Origin: Aliiroseovarius crassostreae
GTDB taxonomy: Bacteria; Pseudomonadota; Alphaproteobacteria; Rhodobacterales; Rhodobacteraceae
Length of the DNA stretch: 64,000 nt
Assembly: GCF_001307765.1 (NCBI RefSeq)
Contig: NZ_LKBA01000007.1
Location: 41,513-105,512 of the forward strand
Direction: 5' to 3'
The notes under the pieces are model-generated. The model did no database searches. It saw only the letters and a program-made list of their open reading frames with translations, and was not told the DNA's origin. Within the stretch, counting starts at the first letter, position 1, and each line of letters starts with the position of its first letter. Made by a program: the position numbers and the translations under genes. Shown here piece by piece: positions 16,694 to 25,263 of the stretch.

Positions 16694-18322
16694 ATGGATA
16701 ATACTAGCTCCGAAGAACCTTTGGACGACAAGCAGTGGGGTGATGCATGTCTGTGTGCCGAGACCAGAATTCGCTCAGACATTGCTCGAAATTACGGCCT
16801 CAGATTGATATTTGAAGACCTCTGCCTCCGCCTAGAAGAGGGTATCCCCGACGACGTTCTTGCCCAAGCGTTGAAACATATAAAAAAGTCTTTCGATGTG
16901 GAAGCAGAACACAAGGAGTGTCAGGAGTTTCTGTCTAAGAAAAGGAAGGAAGCCGAGCATCTCTCCGCTCGTACAGCACGCCTACCTTCTAGTCATTCTC
17001 GGGCATGGAAGCGCGACGATTCAAGGCATGTTTTAGGACATCACCGATATCAACTACCGGTCGGTCAGGGCGGCTTCCACGTCGGCACTCTCCGGAACCT
17101 TGGAGTTGATGAGACTGTCTGGCGGTCGTCCCTTGTTGAAGACGCGATACCTTTGGCCGACTTCATGTATGTTTATGACTGCGGTTCGATCCCTATCGAG
17201 GGTGTGGTTAAGGCGGTACGATCGATCGTATCTCGGCGGGTATCGCGCCGTCTCGACATGCTTTTAGTGTCGCACTTCGATCGAGATCATATCTGCGGCA
17301 TACCACACCTGTTACATCAAAAAAAAGGGCTACAGGTCGATACGATCGTGATACCCTACCTGGACGATATTGAGCGGATTATTGCATTTGGAAGAAGCTC
17401 GGCGACAAGCGCCGAACCCCGTGCGGAACGTTTCCATGAAGACATAGTTGTTGATCCAATTGGAACAATGACCCAGTTCGGTCCAAGGCAGATCGTGATG
17501 GTCGCATCAGATGAAGAGGACGATACTGACTCGGGCTTTTTCGAATTTCCGCCCACGGAACCTCCTCGTTCCGATCCAGACGGTCAGCCATGGAAGATTA
17601 AAGGTTCTGGAGGCCCTAGAAGTGCGCCACCTTCTGCCCGCCGGACGCCCGAGGGTGCCATTCTCGTCCATAAAATTGAATTCAACATTGTCGACGAGAT
17701 CAAAGGCGGATGGCTTTTAAAGCCACATGTGAAAAAGGCACCTCTGCAAGACCGAGAGGCCTTCTGCACTGCTGTTGAAGTGATGCTGAAATGGCCGAGG
17801 GGTAGTTTTCGTAAAAAAGCGCAAAGTAAGAAAGTACGTCGGTCATTGGTAACGAAGCACCGGACCATCCTGTCTCGAGCCTATGCCTGGGCGTTCGGCG
17901 ACAAGAATGAAACCTCAATGTCCTTATATTCTGGTCCCGCAAATCCAGAGGAGGCTGGTGCCGTAGTATATAAATCCAAAAAGTTCGATTGCGCCCGCGT
18001 TGGTTGGTTGGGAACCGGGGATGCGTGCTTTCTGGATCCCCAAACGGTGCGGAAATACCAAGATCACTATAGTGAAGAGTTAGAATGGGTCACCACCTTC
18101 ATGCTTCCTCATCACGGATCCGCGCACAATTTTGATCCCGATCTGCCAGTAGTTGACGCAGAGCTCTGGGTAGCAGCGGCCCAACCGAAAAATTCGAGCT
18201 GGAAGCATCCGGCGCCGGGTATTGTAAAGGCGATCAAGGCAAGCGGCGCTAAATTCCGCAAGGTGGGTTCCTCGCCGAATTCTCTGCTATTGGAACGAAT
18301 GGTTGTTTTCTGGCCTGGTTGA
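16694..18322 (+). CDS. ComEC/Rec2-like metallo-beta-lactamase-fold hydrolase
   Basis: A 542-residue open frame. From about residue 115 it is an MBL-fold protein: LPVGQGGFHVG, then MYVYDCGS, the metal motif SHFDRDH, and near the C-terminus LPHHGSAHN, as in the ComEC/Rec2 MBL family. The first 100 or so residues are acidic and helical and read on from a decayed ATPase gene, so the true start of the MBL protein may be further in. MBL proteins paired with ATPases occur in several defence loci (known). A defence role here is inference. The end is 12 bp before the IS1595 element. Confidence 0.65.
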   Translation: MDNTSSEEPLDDKQWGDACLCAETRIRSDIARNYGLRLIFEDLCLRLEEGIPDDVLAQALKHIKKSFDVEAEHKECQEFLSKKRKEAEHLSARTARLPSSHSRAWKRDDSRHVLGHHRYQLPVGQGGFHVGTLRNLGVDETVWRSSLVEDAIPLADFMYVYDCGSIPIEGVVKAVRSIVSRRVSRRLDMLLVSHFDRDHICGIPHLLHQKKGLQVDTIVIPYLDDIERIIAFGRSSATSAEPRAERFHEDIVVDPIGTMTQFGPRQIVMVASDEEDDTDSGFFEFPPTEPPRSDPDGQPWKIKGSGGPRSAPPSARRTPEGAILVHKIEFNIVDEIKGGWLLKPHVKKAPLQDREAFCTAVEVMLKWPRGSFRKKAQSKKVRRSLVTKHRTILSRAYAWAFGDKNETSMSLYSGPANPEEAGAVVYKSKKFDCARVGWLGTGDACFLDPQTVRKYQDHYSEELEWVTTFMLPHHGSAHNFDPDLPVVDAELWVAAAQPKNSSWKHPAPGIVKAIKASGAKFRKVGSSPNSLLLERMVVFWPG

Positions 18323-18334
18323 GAGGGCATAATT

Positions 18335-19557
18335 GCCAAACCCGTTTATCCACCAAAGAAAGCAGCGCATTTAGTAAGCCGCTGATAATGCTAAGGGTTT
18401 AGCCTTTACTTCCTATTTTCGCGCGAAAAGGCCGTCTCTTCACTTCGTCGAAACCTCCTCTGACCAAGATTATCCGGTTGGCAGAACGAGGGGGCTTTGA
18501 TGATCACCGAACTCAAGTCGATCCCGGACATCTGGAAGCGGATGCCGAGCGAAAGGCACGCACGACGGTTCTTGGAGGGTATCATATGGTCAACCGGAAG
18601 GCACTGTCCGCATTGCGGGTCGGTCGCCTCGTCGGCTCTGCGTGGCCAGACTTGTAGGCCTGGCCTTTATCAATGCCGGGACTGCCGTCTCCAGTTTACC
18701 GTCACCACGCGCACCCCGATGCACGGCACCAAGCTTGATCTTCGGATCTGGATCTGCGCGATGTTCCTGATGCTTACATCGAGCAAGGGCATTTCCTCCG
18801 TGGTGATGGCGCGTCTGCTTGGTGTGAACCAGAAGACAGCTTGGAAAATGGGGCACGCCATCCGGGAAATGATGGATGACCGGAACGGCGAGTTGATGCC
18901 GCTGGAGGACATCGTGGAAGTGGACGAGGCCTATGTCGGGGGAGCACCGAAATCGCTGTCAGAGGCCTATAATCCAAGGGGCAAGGGCACAGGCAAGCCG
19001 ATGATCTTCGTGGCAGCCTCACGCGAAGGACAGGCGCGCGCAAGGGTCGTTTCCGATGATCAAAGGGCGACACTCGAACCGGTTCTCTTGGAATGGATCG
19101 ACCCTGAGACGACCAGTCTCATGACGGATGGAAGCACGAGCTATCGCGGCTTGGGAAAGACTATGGCTGCCCATCAGTATGTGATCCACAGCAAGAAAGA
19201 GTATGCGAACCCGGAGACCGGTGCTCATGTGAACACGGCCGAGGCAGTCATCTCCCAGGTGCAGCGCGCCCTGGTTGGCGTGTATCACAATCTCGGCCGC
19301 CAGCACCTTCAGCGATACCTCGACGAGATCGTCTGGCGGTGGAACCATCGGGACCCCGTCCGGGAAGTGGTCAAGCAGTGGACCACGAAAGCTGGCGTCG
19401 ACCGAGAGAAATCGACAACAATCTGGCGTCCGATCCCAGTGGTCGACCAGATGCGCCTCCTCCTTCAAGGCGCGGTCGGCAAGCAAGTTCGCCGCTCGAA
19501 GGAATACGGACTATGCTGGCCGTGATGTTGCTTTCTTTGGTGGATAAGCGGGTTGCC
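18335..19557 (+). mobile_element. IS1595-family insertion sequence (ISXO2-like)
   Basis: About 1.22 kb. The ends are imperfect inverted repeats. The left one starts GCCAAACCCG at 18,335 and the right one, read inward, starts GGCAACCCGC from 19,557. Both continue TTATCCACCAAAGAAAGC, which is identical over 18 bp. One transposase fills the element. No clear target duplication was seen, so the outer limits may be off by a few bases. It lies between the cargo genes and the T4SS operon and does not cut an obvious gene. Confidence 0.85.
18500..19525 (+). CDS. IS1595-family (ISXO2-like) transposase
   Basis: A 341-residue protein from ATG 18,500 behind GAGGGGG. The N-terminal zinc ribbon has CPHCGS and CRDC. 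The catalytic core has EVDEAYVGG for the first acidic residue, LMTDGSTSYRG for the second and HVNTAEAV for the N of the DDN-type triad known in this family. The protein looks intact, so the element may still be active. Confidence 0.9.
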   Translation: MITELKSIPDIWKRMPSERHARRFLEGIIWSTGRHCPHCGSVASSALRGQTCRPGLYQCRDCRLQFTVTTRTPMHGTKLDLRIWICAMFLMLTSSKGISSVVMARLLGVNQKTAWKMGHAIREMMDDRNGELMPLEDIVEVDEAYVGGAPKSLSEAYNPRGKGTGKPMIFVAASREGQARARVVSDDQRATLEPVLLEWIDPETTSLMTDGSTSYRGLGKTMAAHQYVIHSKKEYANPETGAHVNTAEAVISQVQRALVGVYHNLGRQHLQRYLDEIVWRWNHRDPVREVVKQWTTKAGVDREKSTTIWRPIPVVDQMRLLLQGAVGKQVRRSKEYGLCWP

Positions 19558-19636
19558 AAAACAAAGAGAAAATGGCTACTTTTAAGGATCGCGGCGCAGC
19601 ATCGGCAAGTCTTGGTCAATGGCCGAAATGGGCAGT

Positions 19637-20635
19637 TCACTCCAGACGCTTCGCCCGTTCAGCGACCTTTTGAACAATCGAAACAGTCGCACCGCCCGCC
19701 AGGCGTATCCCAGCCCCGGCGATCTCAGCATTTGACCTGGTCCCAAACCGTGCCCTCGCCCGTGAGCCTTTGGTGCCGATCAAGCCCTTTGCGAACCCAC
19801 CAGGGCCGGGAATGCTTGGCGGTCCGGCCATCATGAAATTGCCTGAGATTGAGCGGACGATCAGCGGGGTGGCGATGATCATGCCGCCTGCGAGGAACAT
19901 CATCATAAAGAAAGGCACCAGCGCGCCGATGTTGCTGGCACCGGATGGATCTCCGAGCTCGGCCATTAGCGAGCGCGACATCCCGACGACGGTGGAAAAC
20001 ACTCCTGCGATCACGAGGGGGTAGAGCGCGTAGGAAACCGTGCTGGACAGCCAGCGGTGGAAATAGTCCTTGCTTCCGTCGAACAGCGAAAGCGCGATCA
20101 TGATGGGGGCGATGCCGATCATGAAGGCCAGCATGATCTTGGCGAAGATCAGGACAAGCCCGCAAAGTGCGCCGATGACGCCCAATAGGAATGCGCCAAT
20201 CGCACCGATGAGGGCACCGGCCATCCAATGCATGTTGTCACCGGCCGCGTTCAGGTAATTGCCAAACTCTTCGATGAGATCGTCGAAGGCCTCGGCAAAG
20301 TAGGACGCACCTGCACCGCCGCCGCCAAGCCCCGCCACCATGCCGCCCGCAAGTTGGTCTAGCCCATCGATAAGGGCGCTGGCTACTGCGTTGAATTGGA
20401 CCCAGTTCATTGCAAAGAGGGAGATCAGCATGAGCTTGAGGGCGAACCTGAACGCGGTCCGCCCATCCATGGATTTGTACTGAAACACCATGTTGAGGAA
20501 GACGCCGATCACCGCGAGCGTCGATGCCACGGCAATGACGCCTCCAAGCTGCCCGGCGACGTTGCCAAAGGTGGTTTGGGCCGCGTCTTCCAGAAAGTTG
20601 TCGGTTGTCTCAACCATCCAGGTGACGACGCCCAT
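19637..20635 (-). CDS. virB6: T4SS inner-membrane protein VirB6/TrbL
   Basis: A 332-residue polytopic protein with at least five membrane helices (for example GVIAVASTLAVIGVFLNMV and ALIGAIGAFLLGVIGALCGLVL), a periplasmic loop before the central helices and a basic C-terminal tail. VirB6 helps pass DNA across the inner membrane. It is the last gene of the operon, an unusual place for virB6, with a strong GAGGAGG site. The 3' end faces the IS1595 element about 80 bp away. Confidence 0.9.
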   Translation of the reverse strand: MGVVTWMVETTDNFLEDAAQTTFGNVAGQLGGVIAVASTLAVIGVFLNMVFQYKSMDGRTAFRFALKLMLISLFAMNWVQFNAVASALIDGLDQLAGGMVAGLGGGGAGASYFAEAFDDLIEEFGNYLNAAGDNMHWMAGALIGAIGAFLLGVIGALCGLVLIFAKIMLAFMIGIAPIMIALSLFDGSKDYFHRWLSSTVSYALYPLVIAGVFSTVVGMSRSLMAELGDPSGASNIGALVPFFMMMFLAGGMIIATPLIVRSISGNFMMAGPPSIPGPGGFAKGLIGTKGSRARARFGTRSNAEIAGAGIRLAGGATVSIVQKVAERAKRLE

Positions 20636-20656
20636 CGTGTCCTCCTCAGGTTGGCT

Positions 20657-20833
20657 TTAGGCGCTCGCGCCCGTGCGCCGCTTCAGGAAGGCCTTCAGTA
20701 TGTGTTCGCCGTCAAAATCCGGCACCACTGAAACCAGTTCCCAGCCTTCTTGGCCGAGTGCGGTCAGCTGCGCTTCGATCTTTGGCGGCTTTGTCTTGGC
20801 GGTGTTAATCTGTTCAATCTTGTATTCAAACAT
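20657..20833 (-). CDS. Small DUF4177-like protein
   Basis: A 58-residue protein, MFEYKIEQINTAKTKPPKIE..., with the DUF4177 pattern of a start MFEYKVE and the later GWELVSVVP. It starts inside the virB11 3' end (8-bp overlap) with AAGGAAA upstream. No signal peptide. Its role in transfer is unknown. Confidence 0.75.
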   Translation of the reverse strand: MFEYKIEQINTAKTKPPKIEAQLTALGQEGWELVSVVPDFDGEHILKAFLKRRTGASA

Positions 20834-21821
20834 GGGCTGTTTCCTTCGCTTGGGCCGGATCAATCGGCAGGTAGAATTCGGTAATGCCGCGCGCGCCCTC
20901 ATGACGACCGGCCTGAATAATCACATCGATCGAGCGGGTGATGTAATCGTTCATGTCCTGATAGGTCATGGGCACGTCGGTTTTCAGGGCGGCGATGGCG
21001 AGACGCTGAACCGCCAGCTGAGGGGTTTCAGCATGGAGCGTAGTGAGTGAGCCACCATGGCCGGTGTTTATAGCCTCAAGGAAGGTCATGGCCTCCTTGC
21101 CGCGTACTTCGCCCAGGACGATGCGGTCCGGCCGCATGCGCAGGGTGGAGGTCAGAAGGACATCAGCGCTGCGCGTGACCTCATCGCGGTCAGACATCAG
21201 CGTGACGACATTGGGCTGCGTTGGACGCAGCTCCGCAGCCTCTTCGATCGTGATGATACGCTCGTCGGCGGGCACGAAGGAAAGGATCTTGCGCGCCGTG
21301 ACGGTCTTGCCGGTCGAGGTGCCGCCGGACACGATCATGTTGAGTTTGTGCGTTACGCAGAACTTGATCGCGGCGTCGATGTCACCGGTGGCAACGACAT
21401 CGCGCAGCTCGGCATTGCGCTTGCGTCGTGCGCCCTCGTTGCTGCGCTCTTTGCCGAAAAGATAGGATAGCTTGATCTGATCCAGTGGCAGGTCCGCAAA
21501 GAACCGCAGTGAAATCGCGTAACCGCCATCAACGGCGGGGGGCTGGATGACTTGCGCGCGGATGGGGCGGTCTCGGTAGGCGATACTGACCGACACAATC
21601 GGCTTGATCCGGCTGAGGGTGGTGTTCGCGGCCGAAGCAATCTGATTGCCGAGGTCTTTGATCTCATTGGGTGAGAGCCGTCGATTGACGGACCGCATGA
21701 AGTGATCCCCCTGAAACTCGGCCCACAGCGTGCCGTCGGGGTTGATGCAAAGCTCGATCAGCTTGGGGTCACGCGCCTCGGGGATCTTGTCCATCGAGCT
21801 TTGCAGATAGCTGGCCGCCAT
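20826..21821 (-). CDS. virB11: T4SS hexameric traffic ATPase VirB11
   Basis: A 331-residue ATPase that powers pilus assembly and substrate transfer. Walker A is GGTSTGKT (166-173), an Asp box TIEEAAEL follows, then Walker B MRPDRIVLGEVRG and a His box TGHGGSLTTLHAE. It is a complete, cytoplasmic member of the family. The start lies 3 bp beyond the virB10 stop. Confidence 0.95.
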   Translation of the reverse strand: MAASYLQSSMDKIPEARDPKLIELCINPDGTLWAEFQGDHFMRSVNRRLSPNEIKDLGNQIASAANTTLSRIKPIVSVSIAYRDRPIRAQVIQPPAVDGGYAISLRFFADLPLDQIKLSYLFGKERSNEGARRKRNAELRDVVATGDIDAAIKFCVTHKLNMIVSGGTSTGKTVTARKILSFVPADERIITIEEAAELRPTQPNVVTLMSDRDEVTRSADVLLTSTLRMRPDRIVLGEVRGKEAMTFLEAINTGHGGSLTTLHAETPQLAVQRLAIAALKTDVPMTYQDMNDYITRSIDVIIQAGRHEGARGITEFYLPIDPAQAKETAHV

Positions 21822-21823
21822 GA

Positions 21824-23137
21824 TCAGAAAATCTCCAGATCGCGATCGACCATCACGGTAACGCGGGCACCTTGATCGACATAGATCACGGGCGAGACGG
21901 AGAGGTATTCTCCAATCACGCTTTGCGCGCTGTTTTGCAGGTCTTCACCAATGCCCTCGAGCACATCAGAGGTGATTTCATCTTCGGTGTTCTGGGCGGC
22001 CACGGCGGGCAAGGCTCCGATCAGGGATATCAGGGCGGCAGAACCGAACCGTGTGCCAAAGCGGCTGTCGACGAAACCAGTTGTGCCGGAGCGCCCAAGT
22101 TCATCACCACCGAAGGCGCTGATTTCTACGGTCTGGTTGCTGGGCAGAATGATCCTGTCCCAGGCGATCGTCACGCGTTGTTGTGCGATATCGTGGCCAG
22201 ATTGATAGCGCCCGATCAGACGCGCGCCGCGCGGGATCAGGATCCGCGAGCCGTCATAGGCGTGGACATCTTCAGACACCATCGCGCGGACCTGACCGGC
22301 GAGCGAGCTGTCGATCGCTGTCTCGAGCACGGCTTGGATCATCGTACCCTGAACAACCGTGTTTGACGGGTTCACGATCAGCTGGGCCTGCGTCACCTCA
22401 GCGGGTTCAGCGCCGTTGCGAACAAAGTCTGTATCGCCATCAAGTCGACGCTGCTCGGCGGCGGTATCATTGTTGCCGCTTCCAGTGCCGCCAAAAGCGA
22501 TAATTGGGCTGGCAATACGCGCTTGCAGTTCCTCAAGCTCGGCTTGCCGCCGCCGCTTGAGCTCTTGCATACGCAGCTCCTCGGCCGTGGGGCCGGTTGG
22601 TGCGGGCGTGCGCGGGGTTTCCAGGCGCGCAAGCTCCAGATCGTTCTGCAGTCGCTGTATCTGACGTGCGCGTTCTTCCAACTCTTCGCGCAAGGCGGCT
22701 TGCGTAGCAGCGGCCTCACTGCGCAGGGCATCGATCTCTGCGCCCAATGTGTCCAGCGCTTCAGTGTCGACAACTGGGGCTTCGGGCGCTGGTGCGTTGC
22801 GCAAGGCTTCAAGCTCGGACCTCATGGCATCCATTTGCGCACGGAGCTCTTCTGTTTCGCTGTCTGCTGGCGGCTCCGGCGGCGGGGTTGTGTCAATCGG
22901 TGCAGGCGTGGGCTCGAGCGCACCAAAGCCCGGTCCTGCCGCTTGGAACTCATCTGGGGAGGCGGTTTCCAAGCTGTCGGGTTCAGAGCCGCCAGAGAAC
23001 AACAGCAATAGGCCGCCAAGAGCCGCGATTGCCCCAATGCCTAGGGCGACGGCGACAATTGACGGTCGTGCCTTTGAGTTTTGTGCTTTACCTTCAAGCG
23101 CTTCGAGGCGTTTCTTAAGCTCAGCTGTTTCACTCAT
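21824..23137 (-). CDS. virB10: T4SS core complex protein VirB10
   Basis: A 437-residue bitopic protein with a short cytoplasmic coiled coil, one membrane helix (VAVALGIGAIAALGGLLLLF), a long proline- and coiled-coil-rich periplasmic stalk and the C-terminal TrbI beta barrel (IQAVLETAIDSSLAGQVRAM, LIPRGARLIGRYQSGHD). It spans both membranes and senses ATPase energy. It overlaps virB9 by 8 bp and has GAGGAAG upstream. Confidence 0.95.
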   Translation of the reverse strand: MSETAELKKRLEALEGKAQNSKARPSIVAVALGIGAIAALGGLLLLFSGGSEPDSLETASPDEFQAAGPGFGALEPTPAPIDTTPPPEPPADSETEELRAQMDAMRSELEALRNAPAPEAPVVDTEALDTLGAEIDALRSEAAATQAALREELEERARQIQRLQNDLELARLETPRTPAPTGPTAEELRMQELKRRRQAELEELQARIASPIIAFGGTGSGNNDTAAEQRRLDGDTDFVRNGAEPAEVTQAQLIVNPSNTVVQGTMIQAVLETAIDSSLAGQVRAMVSEDVHAYDGSRILIPRGARLIGRYQSGHDIAQQRVTIAWDRIILPSNQTVEISAFGGDELGRSGTTGFVDSRFGTRFGSAALISLIGALPAVAAQNTEDEITSDVLEGIGEDLQNSAQSVIGEYLSVSPVIYVDQGARVTVMVDRDLEIF

Positions 23138-23825
23138 CGCGATCTTCCTCGCTCATCTCTTGGACACAAATCTCGTCCTCGCCGAGCCTGAGTACCCAAC
23201 GGTCACTGACACCTGAAACGCGGATAACGCCGTCTGGCCGCGCGAGCGCATTCACGCTGCGCTCGTTGCCACCGTTCCAGCGAAAGATCGCTGGCAGCGG
23301 CGCGTTCGCGGCAAAGCGGAAATAGGTGAAGGTGCCGTCGTCCCAGATTTCTCGCGGGGTGATTTCGGACCGTGCGCTGACGCCGTAGGCGTGGTTTGCT
23401 GGTTGGTTTGTTGCCACACGGGATTGCCTAGGGGCAGCCTCGGGATAGGTGAAACGAATAACGTAAAAGGTCGGCGAGTTCGCCTCGGTCACGTTGAAAT
23501 AGTAGCTGCGCCGGTTGGTGTAGACGGTGATGTTGGTGTGTGCTCCGCGTGTGACGGGCTTGATCGCAAAGGCCTGGCCACCGGGAACGCCGTCCAGAAG
23601 GAAGCCTTCGGTATCGCCCGCAATGATCGAGCGGATGGTCTCGCCCTGGCCAAACTCAATGCTGGTCACATGGGTCAGGCTGGTGCGGATGCGGTAGACC
23701 TGCCCATCCTGATAGGTGGCCAGCCTGACGCGGGCATCATAGGGGCCTTGGCGCGGCTGGTTTTCTGCATAGGTGGTGCCAGCAAGCGGTATTAGGAAGG
23801 CGAGGATCAGGAACAGGCGGCGCAT
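23130..23825 (-). CDS. virB9: T4SS outer-membrane core protein VirB9
   Basis: A 231-residue protein with a signal peptide (RLFLILAFLIPLAGTTYA), an N-terminal beta domain (IRTSLTHVTSIEFGQGETI) and the C-terminal VirB9/CagX domain (YGVSARSEITPREIWDDGTF, VIRVSGVSDRWVLRLGEDEI). It forms the outer-membrane ring with VirB7 and VirB10. Confidence 0.95.
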   Translation of the reverse strand: MRRLFLILAFLIPLAGTTYAENQPRQGPYDARVRLATYQDGQVYRIRTSLTHVTSIEFGQGETIRSIIAGDTEGFLLDGVPGGQAFAIKPVTRGAHTNITVYTNRRSYYFNVTEANSPTFYVIRFTYPEAAPRQSRVATNQPANHAYGVSARSEITPREIWDDGTFTYFRFAANAPLPAIFRWNGGNERSVNALARPDGVIRVSGVSDRWVLRLGEDEICVQEMSEEDRDE

Positions 23826-23828
23826 GGG

Positions 23829-24479
23829 TTACTCCAAACGATCCGAGCGGATCGCATATTCGGTGACGGTGAAGCCGAAAGGGTTCTGCCAGACATCATC
23901 GATCGACCGGCTATTCTCGGGCTGAAATTCGAACATCAGCGTTGCGGTGAAGAGCCCGTTTTGACTGCCGCGCGGCGAGTTCAACCGCTTGCGCAGGCGC
24001 ACCTGGGCGCGATTGACGCTGATATGGGTGATCGACAGAACCTCGACTTCAAGCCGCGCATCTGTACCGTAGCTGTCCGGCGGATAGGCCTCATGGCCGC
24101 TGGTCCAAAGCGCGCGCAGCCCTGCAGCGGCCGCGCCGTCCGACTGATCCAGGACCCGCCGCACGCGCACATCATTGTCGAGCTGATTATATGTCTCTCG
24201 ATCAATGACATAGCGGTAGACCTGTGCCTCGATGATAGCGGGGCGTTCCGTGAGTGAGACCGCTTCAACCCCGGCATTGGGGAGGGCCATGCCGGTTTCG
24301 CTATCAAAGGGCACGATCATGGGCGGCGGGTCCACGTCGAACAGGGCAACGAGGGCGGCGGCGAGGCAACCTGCCATGCCAAACGCCACGCCTGTCAGCC
24401 CCAGTTTCTGCCACATGAGCTCGCGTCGTCGTGCGCCGTAAACGAGCTCTTCTTCGATGGTTTCTGCCTCACTGTTCAT
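23829..24479 (-). CDS. virB8: T4SS assembly factor VirB8
   Basis: A 216-residue bitopic protein from the ATG at 24,479, 4 bp after the virB5 stop; a longer reading would overlap virB5. An N-terminal cytoplasmic segment precedes one membrane helix (GVAFGMAGCLAAALVALFDV), and a periplasmic NTF2-like domain with RETYNQLDNDVRVRRVL follows. VirB8 nucleates the inner part of the secretion channel. Confidence 0.9.
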   Translation of the reverse strand: MNSEAETIEEELVYGARRRELMWQKLGLTGVAFGMAGCLAAALVALFDVDPPPMIVPFDSETGMALPNAGVEAVSLTERPAIIEAQVYRYVIDRETYNQLDNDVRVRRVLDQSDGAAAAGLRALWTSGHEAYPPDSYGTDARLEVEVLSITHISVNRAQVRLRKRLNSPRGSQNGLFTATLMFEFQPENSRSIDDVWQNPFGFTVTEYAIRSDRLE

Positions 24480-24483
24480 AGGA

Positions 24484-25263
24484 TCAGTCCGCGCGCAGGT
24501 CTGGCAGGGTAAAGTCCATGTAGCGGCGCTCTTCGGCCAGCGTGGCGGCATCCACCACGCCGGACTGGCCCGCGCCGACGGTCTGAATTGCTTCAAGCTC
24601 CCACATGCGCGTCATGGCAATCGCCAGTTCGGCTGTGACGCGGGTATTGTGATCGACGGCTTCTTTGAGCGTTTCCATGTCGGGGATCAGCGAGACCAAC
24701 TGCTCGACCCGTTCAAGGGATTGCGCGGCCTCTTCATAGCTGTTCTCGGCGGCAGCCGACATCACCGCTCCGGTGCCCGCTTGGCTAGCGATGCGTTGCG
24801 CGCCCGGATTGCCGCTGCTGGCCATGTCGGACAGGCTGTCTTGGTCAAAGCCTGCATCCTCGAGGGCCTGCGTCATGCGACCCTCCATTTGAGGCGCTGC
24901 GTTGCCAATCAGGCCGCTGAAATCACCGCTTTGGATTTGCCGGATGGTGCCTAGGAGATCGCCGAATTCCTGATCGAGAAGCCCGTCGAGATCACCACCC
25001 ATGGCCATTTCGATGATATCCGTCGCACCAGTCAGAGCCGCGTAGGTCTCATTGAGCGTGTCGAGTTGCTGCTGCACCAGGTCGAGCTGTTCGAGAAGCG
25101 TGTCGAGCTGGTCGGTTTGGATCCCGAAATCTTCAAGCATCTGCTGCAGCTGACGAATTTCCTGCGCGATATTGCGGGTGTCGACCGTTGGCACGCCTTG
25201 GGCAGACAAGGGTGAGGCAACCAGCAACGCGCAAGTGGCTACGGTGGAAAGAAAACGGATCAT
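24484..25263 (-). CDS. virB5: Minor pilus protein VirB5/TrbJ
   Basis: A 259-residue secreted helical protein with signal peptide (LSTVATCALLVASPLSAQG) and long coiled coils (QQMLEDFGIQTDQLDTLLEQ). The mature protein begins AQGVPTVDTRN, nearly the same as the mature start of the transglycosylase encoded just upstream. The start overlaps that gene's stop by 4 bp. Confidence 0.85.
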   Translation of the reverse strand: MIRFLSTVATCALLVASPLSAQGVPTVDTRNIAQEIRQLQQMLEDFGIQTDQLDTLLEQLDLVQQQLDTLNETYAALTGATDIIEMAMGGDLDGLLDQEFGDLLGTIRQIQSGDFSGLIGNAAPQMEGRMTQALEDAGFDQDSLSDMASSGNPGAQRIASQAGTGAVMSAAAENSYEEAAQSLERVEQLVSLIPDMETLKEAVDHNTRVTAELAIAMTRMWELEAIQTVGAGQSGVVDAATLAEERRYMDFTLPDLRAD

